Positions 36,501 through 44,134 of a stretch of DNA of 64,000 nucleotides are shown piece by piece. The position numbers and the translations under genes are program-made. Numbering within the stretch: the stretch's first letter is position 1; the number at the start of each line of letters is the position of its first letter. The stretch covers positions 2,852,001-2,916,000 of the forward strand of contig VRMN01000001.1 of the NCBI GenBank assembly GCA_008690995.1. Direction: 5' to 3'. The notes under the pieces were generated by a model. That model saw only the letters and a list, made by a program, of their open reading frames with translations, was not told the origin of the DNA and did no database searches. Origin of the DNA: Porphyridium purpureum. Lineage: Eukaryota; Rhodophyta; Bangiophyceae; Porphyridiales; Porphyridiaceae.

Positions 36501-37763
36501 ATGATGTACCCAAGCAAGCATGGTGTGTTGGCTCCGATCATGCTCGTCTTCTGCTTTGTGTACTTCCATGTCCGAAGCATCCAGGCCCTACCAAATGCAG
36601 GTGTGATTTACGCCATTGAACGACACCCAGAACAGAAGAACATTTTCGCCCTGGACTTTTCCGCAGGCGCAGGAATGACCCCAGGCGTCACGTTGATTAC
36701 AAACATGACCCAGGCGGCGGCAGACGATCCGGAAGGTTTCCCGATGCAATGCTTTGGATACGTAAATGGCGAGACAGGCACAGGAGAGCTATATGAGTTC
36801 TCTCCAAACGGACTAGCGCATGATGCCGATTCGCGTCTGTATTTCGCAGCGTTGGACCAGTACGGCGGGACCTCATCGCGCCTTTGCTTTTATTCGATGG
36901 TGACCAATTCCTTCGAGTTCGCTGCAGAACTTGGCGAAGTCGTCATGGGTGCCACTTTCGATGCCACATTGTACCAGTACGTCTGGCTTGATGAGGGCAA
37001 GCACCAGTCGGAGGCCGGCATCCTCGTTTTACAGTTTGCGCGACTGGACAGGGCGACGGGTCAGGTTTTGGAGCGAGTGACTAATACCATGTTCCGCAAT
37101 GTGACAACAGACCCGAACGCACCGGCGGCCGAACTGCCGTTTACCTTTCGCGGGGGCGACCTCGTGATTGACTGCAACGGCGTTCTGTACGGCAGCAGCG
37201 TCGGGACCGGCGGCGGATTTAAGTACTTCTTTGCCATCAATTTGAATCACTTTGCAACGAGCCCAGGAAACGTATCCTCCATGCCGTACGAGTACCGACT
37301 CATCCACGCAGACACGAGCGATGATCCTAGCCAGGTGAGTACATTGACCGGATTTGCGACGGCAGATCAGCTGGCGTTTGACATGATGGAGAGGCTAATT
37401 AGCCAGGACAGCGAGCGAGGCATCTTCAGTGTGGTGGACCCTGGGACGGGTGCGAATGGTGAGCTAGGCGTAAAGGGTGTAGACTTCATCCAACTCACTG
37501 AGATGGGTATGCTGCGCACTTTCGCCGACCTTGCCTCGACGCTGAACTGTGATGCGCGCGTCATTGCGTCAACGTGCAGTCAGACTCAAATCATGGACCC
37601 GTGTGAGGACGAGATGGTCGATGTGATGATGCCCGACGAGGGCGGTGAAATCCAGTGCGTGCTTGTGCAAGGGCACTGCCGTCAGGCAGACTCGTGCAAC
37701 GAAGAGCACATGGTGGCTTGTGACTACTATGTTTCCATGGGCGAATGGGAGTCCGTGTTTTGA
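36501..37763 (+). CDS. Secreted protein of the paralogous cluster (copy C)
   Basis: 420 aa from the ATG at 36501; an in-frame GTG lies 54 bp earlier. A hydrophobic signal (VLAPIMLVFCFVYFHVRSIQA) follows a short basic start, mature start near LPNAGVIYAIERHP. Blocks shared with copies A and B: QKNIFALDFSAGAG, FPMQCFGYVNG, RLYFAALDQYGGTSSRLCFYS, EAGILVLQFARLDRATGQV, NVTTDPNAPAAELPFTFRGGD, GSSVGTGGGFKYFF, TLTGFATADQLAFDMMERLISQDSERGIFSVV, TGANGELGVKGVDFIQL, GMLRTFADLAS, then a Cys-rich tail (CSQTQIMDPCEDE, IQCVLVQGHC, DSCNEE). It is oriented opposite to A and B. B and C look like the most recent pair. Function unknown. Confidence 0.77.
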   Translation: MMYPSKHGVLAPIMLVFCFVYFHVRSIQALPNAGVIYAIERHPEQKNIFALDFSAGAGMTPGVTLITNMTQAAADDPEGFPMQCFGYVNGETGTGELYEFSPNGLAHDADSRLYFAALDQYGGTSSRLCFYSMVTNSFEFAAELGEVVMGATFDATLYQYVWLDEGKHQSEAGILVLQFARLDRATGQVLERVTNTMFRNVTTDPNAPAAELPFTFRGGDLVIDCNGVLYGSSVGTGGGFKYFFAINLNHFATSPGNVSSMPYEYRLIHADTSDDPSQVSTLTGFATADQLAFDMMERLISQDSERGIFSVVDPGTGANGELGVKGVDFIQLTEMGMLRTFADLASTLNCDARVIASTCSQTQIMDPCEDEMVDVMMPDEGGEIQCVLVQGHCRQADSCNEEHMVACDYYVSMGEWESVF

Positions 37764-38251
37764 ATTAAATATTTTCGATAGCTGTGATTCCGTGTAAAGT
37801 GGGATTATCCCGGGACAATCGAGGGCTCGTCATAAAGAGATCACCAACTTTTGAATCACCACCCAAACAGGAGCTTAGTGGTCACAAACTCCCCATGGCA
37901 GCTATCACGCGCCCACATGCCGTGCCGACCAAATGTGATGCCAGATTCTGAACCGTTTTACTTCATGATCCATTTGTGAAGTTAACGGTTTGGGGTTGTG
38001 TACAGTTACTGTACCATATTCCCGCATTACATGTGTTCTTAAACGACATCATTTGTTGAATCTTTCATTTCGACATTACAAAAGAATTCGACAGAGAAGA
38101 GTCAACTAGTCACTTCAAACTGATTTGTCACAACCCTAATTCTAGATAGGAACGAGCGCGGTACACGAGGGGGAAAGTTGGTTGACACGTGCGAGTATGC
38201 GTGTGACACGGAGAGAGAGAGAAAGAGCACACAGAGTCCGCGCGGCGTCAG
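37764..38251. other. Spacer upstream of MAT1-like gene with a GTACAG/CTGTAC palindrome
   Basis: 488 bp, AT-rich. GTACAG-TTA-CTGTAC at 38000-38014 is a perfect six-base inverted repeat with a three-base spacer, about 240 bp upstream of the next ATG. A telo-box-like AACCCTAATT occurs near 38134 and a GA-rich run at 38209-38228. No gene. Confidence 0.4.
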
Positions 38252-39106
38252 ATGAAGTTTGGCGGCGCCGGAAAGGCATACAGGGGCCGCGGAGGCGGCG
38301 CGGGACAAAAGGGCCGCTCGGGCTTTGGGCATGGGTCTGGGTCGGGGGGCAGCTTCCGCCAGTACGGACAGGCACCTTCGTCACATGCGGCGCGAAAGCC
38401 AGTAGCGCGCGCGGCGCGTCAGGAGTTTGGCGGCGCACAGGATGACGACATGCAACTGCTCTCGCGGTACACAACATGGCGGAAACGCGTGCTCAAAGAG
38501 TTCAACTTGCGGCTCGAAGACTTTGGTGGCGATGAACGCAAGTACAACGACTACTTGGAGATGGTCGAGGATCTGATTCAGAAACTGGCTCACGGCGTGG
38601 ATCCAGAGGAGACCGAGGAGGCGCTGGCTAAGAATCGCGCGGATAATGCGGAAAGAATTCGAATCAACCAGATCCGGAAGGCCGAGGAGGACCGCGCGGC
38701 AGCAGAAAAGCTTGCTGTTGAGGAGCGCGAGTGGCGGCAACAATTGGAGAAATTGAGGCGCGCAGATGCCGAAATGGAACGGGAGCATAGGCTGGAACGT
38801 GAGTTACGGCGAGTGGAACAGATTGAGCGCGTTCAGGGCAAGCAAGGCAGTATGCGCGCCAAAATTGAGGCAATGCGTGGCGGAGGTGCTCACGGCGTCG
38901 AGGACCCCCAACCAACCGCGCTCGCCCCGTCGATGATGGCAACGAATCCTGTGCTTGGATTCATTCTCCCGGGCGCGGTAGTCGACGCGCGCGTGCCAGA
39001 TAAAAACGAGAAGGATCCAAATCTCGCACGAAAGGCCGCAGGCTGGGACCCGGAACTTGTCGAACAGCGCGCCATACTGGAGTTCATGCAGTCGCTGGCG
39101 CTATGA
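38252..39106 (+). CDS. MAT1: MAT1-like CDK-activating-kinase assembly factor lacking the RING finger
   Basis: 284 aa. Residues 78-150 match the conserved MAT1 core after the RING: RKRVLKEFNLRLEDF, DERKYNDYLEMVEDLIQKL, GVDPEETEEALAKN, RIRINQIRKAEE (human: [30 protein letters not shown]). A long charged helix follows (EEREWRQQLEKLRRADAEMEREHRLERELRRVEQIERVQ), then a C-terminal segment. MAT1 bridges CDK7 and cyclin H and ties CAK to TFIIH. What is odd: instead of the N-terminal C3HC4 RING there are about 40 residues of RGG/Gly-rich sequence with no cysteine. The text just before the ATG reads GTCAG, a possible splice acceptor, so a RING-coding upstream exon cannot be excluded. Confidence 0.75.
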   Translation: MKFGGAGKAYRGRGGGAGQKGRSGFGHGSGSGGSFRQYGQAPSSHAARKPVARAARQEFGGAQDDDMQLLSRYTTWRKRVLKEFNLRLEDFGGDERKYNDYLEMVEDLIQKLAHGVDPEETEEALAKNRADNAERIRINQIRKAEEDRAAAEKLAVEEREWRQQLEKLRRADAEMEREHRLERELRRVEQIERVQGKQGSMRAKIEAMRGGGAHGVEDPQPTALAPSMMATNPVLGFILPGAVVDARVPDKNEKDPNLARKAAGWDPELVEQRAILEFMQSLAL

Positions 39107-39148
39107 CCAACTTGACTTTTACTTCGCTATTTATGAAATAAGCACAGA

Positions 39149-41383
39149 TCAGAGCTTGTGCTGCCTTCGACGGAACAACGCACGCTGTTCCGTATTGGTG
39201 TTCGTCGCGGTTTTCAAAATATCAGTGAGGCTGGCCATCTTGTCCGCGTTTTGCTCCAGGTACTCTTGCGTGCGTTGCGCCAGGTTTTCGAGTTCGACTG
39301 GCCGCGACTCATCTAGGATTAGCTGCTCTCGTGACAACACCGGGTTCAGTCGAAAGTAAACATTGGAAGGTGCGAGGTCCTCCATTGCGTGATGCACGGC
39401 CTCGGTATCCGTTGCACTATCGATAAGCGCGCGCGCCAGGGCCAGCACGCGTACCCTCAAATTGGTCGCAGGTTGACTTGCACCTGCTGTCAGACCCGAT
39501 GAAGCTCCGGATCCAAAGGGAGAAGCAGTCGTCTTGTCCGTCTCAGCTGGTGGCAGCTCAACCTTGACGTCACCTTCGCGATGAACAGGCAGCTCGCCAT
39601 TGCGGCTCGCGATCACAGTCTGGCCACGTCGGCTGCGCAGCACGCGGAACTCTTCCTCGTCTCTCACAATTTCCTGCCGGCCAGACCCAACCGATACCAC
39701 AATTTCAAGGGGACGGTCGGGGAACAACATGCGTGCCTCGTGCACGGCAATCGCCGTGGGATTGTTGACGAGCAGCGCTCCGTCGCAAAAGAGCTCATCC
39801 CCACTCTGTAGCGGATCAAAATACGCTGGTGCTGCTGTGGTCGCGCGAGCCGCCTCCCACAGCCTATGGTGCACACCATGCGCATAACGTGACGATTTGG
39901 TTTCAGCAGCAGGGCTCATCTCACCGCTCACAGGTGACATGACCGGTGGTCGATAGTTGCTGTGCAAATACACGTCTGCCGGTGCTGATGCGGACGCACC
40001 CATGCGTGTGCTCACGGCGAACACTTTGGGAACCCGGTGGTAAGTATGACCCGAGCCCGCGGTCCCTTCGTGGGTACTTTGACACACCGAGCAGTCGGGA
40101 ACACAAAACTCATGCGCTTCCTGAGCTCGCGAATCAATGAGCCATGAACTGCCGAGCTCGCTTTTGAACACAGCTTCGAGAGCCTTGGTATCGTACTGGC
40201 CACGATTCAAGATCACGTAGCCAGTAGAGAACGCACCCTTGACAAAAATCCGACTGCTCATGTCAGTGCAAAGATCAATGCACTCCTGTACTGTCATGTT
40301 CCGCACACCGAGCGCGAGAGCTAACAGCCCGCCTGATGAAGTACCCCCAATCACATCAAAAAGGTCTCGGATGCGCCGACCTGTATCAGTTTCGATTCTT
40401 TGCAAAATTTGGAGTGCAACCACAGCTCGACTCCCGCCGCCATCGATTGAGAGCACGCGAACGCCCCGTCTACGCGGTATCGGCAGGTGAGTGGACGCTG
40501 CAAGTGATGAAGCGGTCCGCAGCAGCATTTGCGCCGCGGCAGAGCCTGCTGAAGGCGTCTGTTGACTGCTTCTGTCTTTCAAAGTACCTCGATCTGCACC
40601 GACCGCCGCGCGCAGACGCGCGTGCGCAGCCGCAATACGATGCGCCACTTCGGGAGAAAATACATCGTGGCGCTTGCTTTGGGCCAGCACACACGAACGC
40701 ACGCGTGAGGCCAATTGCATGAGTTCCATTGTGAGACCTGCGTCCAACGCAACGGTGGTGCACGCCTCGCCGCCAGCCGCGAGCGAACCAACAATTTCCA
40801 GCCCACACGCCAGGCACCTGGCAATGACTTCGGACGCCTCCTGTTCCTGTTCTGAAGGCTCATTTGCTCGTGCTTGGCGATCAAAAGTGCGAGGCCGCTG
40901 AGCCTGGAGAGACGCGACTTTTAGAGCTGTCGCTTCAACCGCACGCTTCATCAGCGGCACAAATGCGGCCCTGAGCACCTCGATAATGCCGTATGGAGGA
41001 GGCTGCACGGCCAGAAACAGTGTCGTGTCTCTCTGCACGCATCGTAAGAGTTTGTCTATGGTATGGAGCAGCGCATACAGCTGTCCAAAATTCATGTTGG
41101 CAGTGTCGTTTGCTCTGGCTTGGTTTTGGAGCCGACCGCATATCCGATTGGTACTGAAGAGCAGTGCGCGCATACCCTGTTCCCTACAAAACAGCGTGGC
41201 CAATTCACCGCGATCCTCTGCGTCCGCACACCACACGCCCAGCGCACACAATTGCAGCAGATGTGACCCAAGCCGTACATTCTCCGTCCCTATTACACTT
41301 CCACTCCCGCGCCATTGCTTCTCATCCTCCTGGATGCTCTGCAGAAGCCTGGCGGTCTCCTTCCTCACCCGTCGCGACGACAT
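39149..41383 (-). CDS. Patatin-like phospholipase (iPLA2-gamma type)
   Basis: 744 aa. The N-terminal 300 residues are helical and ARM-like (LLQLCALGVWCADAEDR, CLACGLEIVGSLAAGGEA). The patatin domain runs from about residue 307: VLSIDGGGSRAVVALQIL gives the oxyanion loop, GGTSSGG places the catalytic Ser near 349, and LFCDGALLVNNPT places the Asp near 534 (DGA dyad). A Cys-containing insert (FCVPDCSVCQSTHEG) interrupts the domain around residues 426-440, as loops do in plant relatives. It should hydrolyse acyl chains of membrane lipids in a calcium-independent way; location not evident. Head-to-head with the small thylakoid protein gene, 151 bp between ATGs. Confidence 0.9.
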   Translation of the reverse strand: MSSRRVRKETARLLQSIQEDEKQWRGSGSVIGTENVRLGSHLLQLCALGVWCADAEDRGELATLFCREQGMRALLFSTNRICGRLQNQARANDTANMNFGQLYALLHTIDKLLRCVQRDTTLFLAVQPPPYGIIEVLRAAFVPLMKRAVEATALKVASLQAQRPRTFDRQARANEPSEQEQEASEVIARCLACGLEIVGSLAAGGEACTTVALDAGLTMELMQLASRVRSCVLAQSKRHDVFSPEVAHRIAAAHARLRAAVGADRGTLKDRSSQQTPSAGSAAAQMLLRTASSLAASTHLPIPRRRGVRVLSIDGGGSRAVVALQILQRIETDTGRRIRDLFDVIGGTSSGGLLALALGVRNMTVQECIDLCTDMSSRIFVKGAFSTGYVILNRGQYDTKALEAVFKSELGSSWLIDSRAQEAHEFCVPDCSVCQSTHEGTAGSGHTYHRVPKVFAVSTRMGASASAPADVYLHSNYRPPVMSPVSGEMSPAAETKSSRYAHGVHHRLWEAARATTAAPAYFDPLQSGDELFCDGALLVNNPTAIAVHEARMLFPDRPLEIVVSVGSGRQEIVRDEEEFRVLRSRRGQTVIASRNGELPVHREGDVKVELPPAETDKTTASPFGSGASSGLTAGASQPATNLRVRVLALARALIDSATDTEAVHHAMEDLAPSNVYFRLNPVLSREQLILDESRPVELENLAQRTQEYLEQNADKMASLTDILKTATNTNTEQRALFRRRQHKL

Positions 41384-41534
41384 GCTCTCTCCTCAGCCGC
41401 TCACACTCGCACAAAACGTGTGACATGTCCGATACCCAGAAGCTCGCAGCTGACGAACTTGGTCAAGCCCTCGTTCGTGGAATTTGTCCGAGCAGGAATC
41501 ACTCACGGCTACCGCGCGCTTTCTATTATTTGTT

Positions 41535-41990
41535 ATGGCGTTTGTCATCGCACCTGCAGGGAGCGGCACTCGCGCAGCGCGCAACGCGCGTCAGAGCCTC
41601 AGCAAGGCTGAACATGCGGTCGTGCCGGTGCGTGGCCGTGCAAGGGCGCGTCACTCAACTGCACACATGTCGGCAAGATGGTTTGAAGTCGTAGGCCGCA
41701 GCCTTCAGCAGGTATGCGGGACCCCAAGTCCTATCCCATCTCCGATGGCAATGATGGTAATGGTGGTCGTCGTCGCGACAGCAGCAGCAGAGCCCGAGAC
41801 GGTCAATGTGGTTGGTGATCGCGACCTCTACCTCAAGATCTTTGGCGGCGGGATCGGCATTATTATGTCTGGCTTCCTCGGAGCAGCCGTCATATCCGGT
41901 GCGATGAGCGAGGACCGGCTGAAGCGGTTGTCCGATCAGTACGACGAAGACCGCCGCGACAGCCTGCGAAAGGACGGTGATGACGCGTAG
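41535..41990 (+). CDS. Small predicted thylakoid membrane protein with bipartite leader
   Basis: 151 aa from the ATG at 41535. Start MAFVIAPAGSGTRAARNARQS is a plastid transit type. A second hydrophobic stretch, residues 71-84 (MAMMVMVVVVATAA), ends in ATAAAEP, the form of a thylakoid lumen processing site (A-x-A then E). After it comes EPETVNVVGDRDLYL, one transmembrane helix at 103-121 (IFGGGIGIIMSGFLGAAVIS), and a charged tail (EDRLKRLSDQYDEDRRDSLRKD). So the mature protein would be about 65 aa, with a lumenal N-terminus and a stromal tail. No family recognised; size and topology are those of small photosystem or cytochrome subunits. An opposite-strand frame is a shadow. Confidence 0.6.
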   Translation: MAFVIAPAGSGTRAARNARQSLSKAEHAVVPVRGRARARHSTAHMSARWFEVVGRSLQQVCGTPSPIPSPMAMMVMVVVVATAAAEPETVNVVGDRDLYLKIFGGGIGIIMSGFLGAAVISGAMSEDRLKRLSDQYDEDRRDSLRKDGDDA

Positions 41991-42116
41991 ATTCCTTGTT
42001 GCCGCTCGGCTCTTTTCTGTCTCGTTTGCACTCGCTATGTCACTCCATGGACACATGATTACTGGACAATAAAGATCCCATGGTGGGGAGCGGGAAGGTG
42101 AGGATTCGCGTATCAA

Positions 42117-42767
42117 ATGGCGTCGGACGACGACTCGTTGGTGCACTTTGGCGTGCTGGAGCGCGTACAGGTGCCGGACGATAACAGTTGTTTGTTCAGG
42201 TCGGTCATAAACTGTCTCGGAGGTCCAACGCATGCTCCCGTGCGCACGGTGCCGGAACTGCGGGCGCTAGTGGCGGCCAAGATTGGTGCAGAGCCCGACG
42301 TGTATAGCGAGGCGGTGCTCGGAAAACCGAATCGCACGTACCAAACATGGATCACGGGTGAGAACGCGTGGGGCGGCGCGATCGAGTTGTCGATCTTTGC
42401 GTCGGTGTTTCAGATCGAGTTTGCTGCCGTGGACGTCAAGACACTTCGCATTTATCGGTACGGCGAGGACGCGAGTTACGCACAGCGTGCGTTTCTCATC
42501 TATGACGGCATTCACTACGATTCGGTTGCGCTCCGCCTCATTGGCTCGGCGCCGTCAGACCCACTCATCACCCAGTTCCCCGCGTCTGACGCTTTGGCTG
42601 TAGACAAAGTACGCGAGCTGGCACGTGAGTTCAACAGGCGCGGCGAGTATACCGATACTGCCGGGTTTACCCTCAAGTGCGCCGACTGCGGCGCCCGCCT
42701 CGTCGGCGAAAAGCAGGCTGTCCAGCATGCCCAAGCCACAGGACACGCCAACTTTACCGAGAGTTAG
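42117..42767 (+). CDS. OTU1: OTU1/YOD1-type ubiquitin thioesterase
   Basis: 216 aa deubiquitinase. OTU catalytic loop VPDDNSCLFRSV with Cys25; ITGENAWGGAIELSIFASVF in the middle; GIHYDSVAL with His123. A C-terminal C2H2 finger, C178-x2-C181-x12-H194-x5-H200 (LKCADCGARL, QHAQATGH), is the OTU1/YOD1 hallmark. The N-terminal UBX-like domain of yeast and animal OTU1 that binds Cdc48/p97 is absent, as in plant short forms. Likely acts on ubiquitinated ERAD or p97 substrates. Followed 106 bp later by the IGPS-like gene on the same strand. Confidence 0.94.
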   Translation: MASDDDSLVHFGVLERVQVPDDNSCLFRSVINCLGGPTHAPVRTVPELRALVAAKIGAEPDVYSEAVLGKPNRTYQTWITGENAWGGAIELSIFASVFQIEFAAVDVKTLRIYRYGEDASYAQRAFLIYDGIHYDSVALRLIGSAPSDPLITQFPASDALAVDKVRELAREFNRRGEYTDTAGFTLKCADCGARLVGEKQAVQHAQATGHANFTES

Positions 42768-42873
42768 GGCCTTGAACACGGCGAGATCAAGTAAAGCGGA
42801 CGCCGAACGACATGATCGGGCAGTCAGAACGTTGAAAGGATTCTCCGGGCGTCTAGGACGATTTTCGGACACG

Positions 42874-44034
42874 ATGATCGCGAACGGCTGCTTTGTTGGC
42901 TGTGCGCCCAGCGCGCTGCATGCGTGGCACGTGCGCGATGTCTCGACTCCCGCGAAGAACAGGAGCGTTTGCTCGATTGTGCGTGTCGTGTCCTCCGACG
43001 CAAAGCGTGCGTTTGGAAAGAGGATGTTGGAGATGAGTATGGGCGAGCGCGAGTCGGGCAGCACGTTCGTGGATATTGAATGTTCAGGCTGGGTGCGGCG
43101 CTTTGACGCGCTGATGCAGGGCAAGCCGGTGACAGCGACGACGCTCGGGCAGACGGTGGAGTGGTCTGTGCCTGAAAACGCTGTGGAGCCCTTGAACATG
43201 CTGGAGCATTGGGCATGGCAAAAGTCCATCCAGCTTGATCGCGACCGCGAGAAGATGACTTTCGTGCAGCTGCGTTCCCAGGTGATGCTGATGAATCAGA
43301 CCCAGCCGGCGCGCGCGGATGTGCTGCGCGAACAGCTTCTGAGCAACGAATCCAAAAAGATATCGTTAGTCCGGCGCTTGAGCAGCCCCAATCGCGATTG
43401 GCAGCGACAGGAGCGCGATGCATCAGGTCCGGCTTCTCCGGCGTATGTTCCTGCGCAGATAGCACAGCGCCAATATGAGCAAGGCAGGAATGTGTGCGCG
43501 GTATGTGTTGATTCCGTTCTATATGGGGGCTTACTTTCGGATCTGCAGGTGGTCAGTGCCGTGGCAGAAGGTCAGCAGGCAGTCATTAGTCTCGATCTGA
43601 TCATTAATGCGTACAACATCTTTCAGCATCGGCTGCACGGGAGCGACGGAATCGTTCTGAGTGCTGCCATCTTCCCGCCAAAAGATCTGCTTTACGTTCT
43701 AAAGGCTGCCAGGGCGCTCAAGATTTTCACGATCGTGGAAGTGAATTCGGAGGCTCAAATGGATGACGTATTGGACATGTCTCGTGCTATTGGAGGCCTC
43801 ATTGATGCCGTGCTCGCTGTCGATCGCGATCTCGAGTCGTTGCAGCCGCGTCCCTGGGAGCAGACCCGCCGCCTATTCAGCAGTAGCAGCTGCCGACGAG
43901 AAAAGCCTTCCGGCGTGCTGTATATGGTCGAAGTTGCAGGCGAGGAGGAAGTAGATGCACTTTTCTCAGACGGACCAGATGGTGACGCTGCGATCGGCCG
44001 GCTGATAGACACCGTCCTGGTTCCTGCGCTTTGA
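42874..44034 (+). CDS. Indole-3-glycerol-phosphate-synthase-like protein lacking catalytic residues
   Basis: 386 aa from the ATG at 42874; the frame is open further upstream through OTU1 in another register, which I do not use. From about residue 130 it follows the TrpC barrel: ISLVRRLSSP (for I-A-E-x-K-R-x-S-P), AQIAQRQYEQGRNVCAVCVDSVLYGGLLSDL, ISLDLIINAYNIF (for L-R-KDFIID-x-YQI), LHGSDGIVLSAAIF, LKIFTIVEVNSEAQM, LAVDRDLESL (for I-NNRDL). The barrel pattern is clear, but the catalytic Glu and Lys of the first motif are Leu165 and Arg167, the general acid Lys of the second is Leu241, and the Asn pair is Val-Asp. Only the Glu of VEV (289) stays. Leader MIANGCFVGCAPSALHAW suggests plastid. Probably a non-catalytic paralogue. 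Confidence 0.7.
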   Translation: MIANGCFVGCAPSALHAWHVRDVSTPAKNRSVCSIVRVVSSDAKRAFGKRMLEMSMGERESGSTFVDIECSGWVRRFDALMQGKPVTATTLGQTVEWSVPENAVEPLNMLEHWAWQKSIQLDRDREKMTFVQLRSQVMLMNQTQPARADVLREQLLSNESKKISLVRRLSSPNRDWQRQERDASGPASPAYVPAQIAQRQYEQGRNVCAVCVDSVLYGGLLSDLQVVSAVAEGQQAVISLDLIINAYNIFQHRLHGSDGIVLSAAIFPPKDLLYVLKAARALKIFTIVEVNSEAQMDDVLDMSRAIGGLIDAVLAVDRDLESLQPRPWEQTRRLFSSSSCRREKPSGVLYMVEVAGEEEVDALFSDGPDGDAAIGRLIDTVLVPAL

Positions 44035-44134
44035 GTCGGCGCGCACATGTCCCGTAGAGCTGTTATGGCTAGCTGTGAGGCTTTTCTTTGCGACTATGAT
44101 TCTTTAGCACTATACACACATCAAATCGCAAATT

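Noticed and set aside
41655-42233. 192-codon minus frame over the small thylakoid protein and the OTU1 start
   Set aside because: Overlaps two better-supported genes and has a His-rich low-complexity reading.
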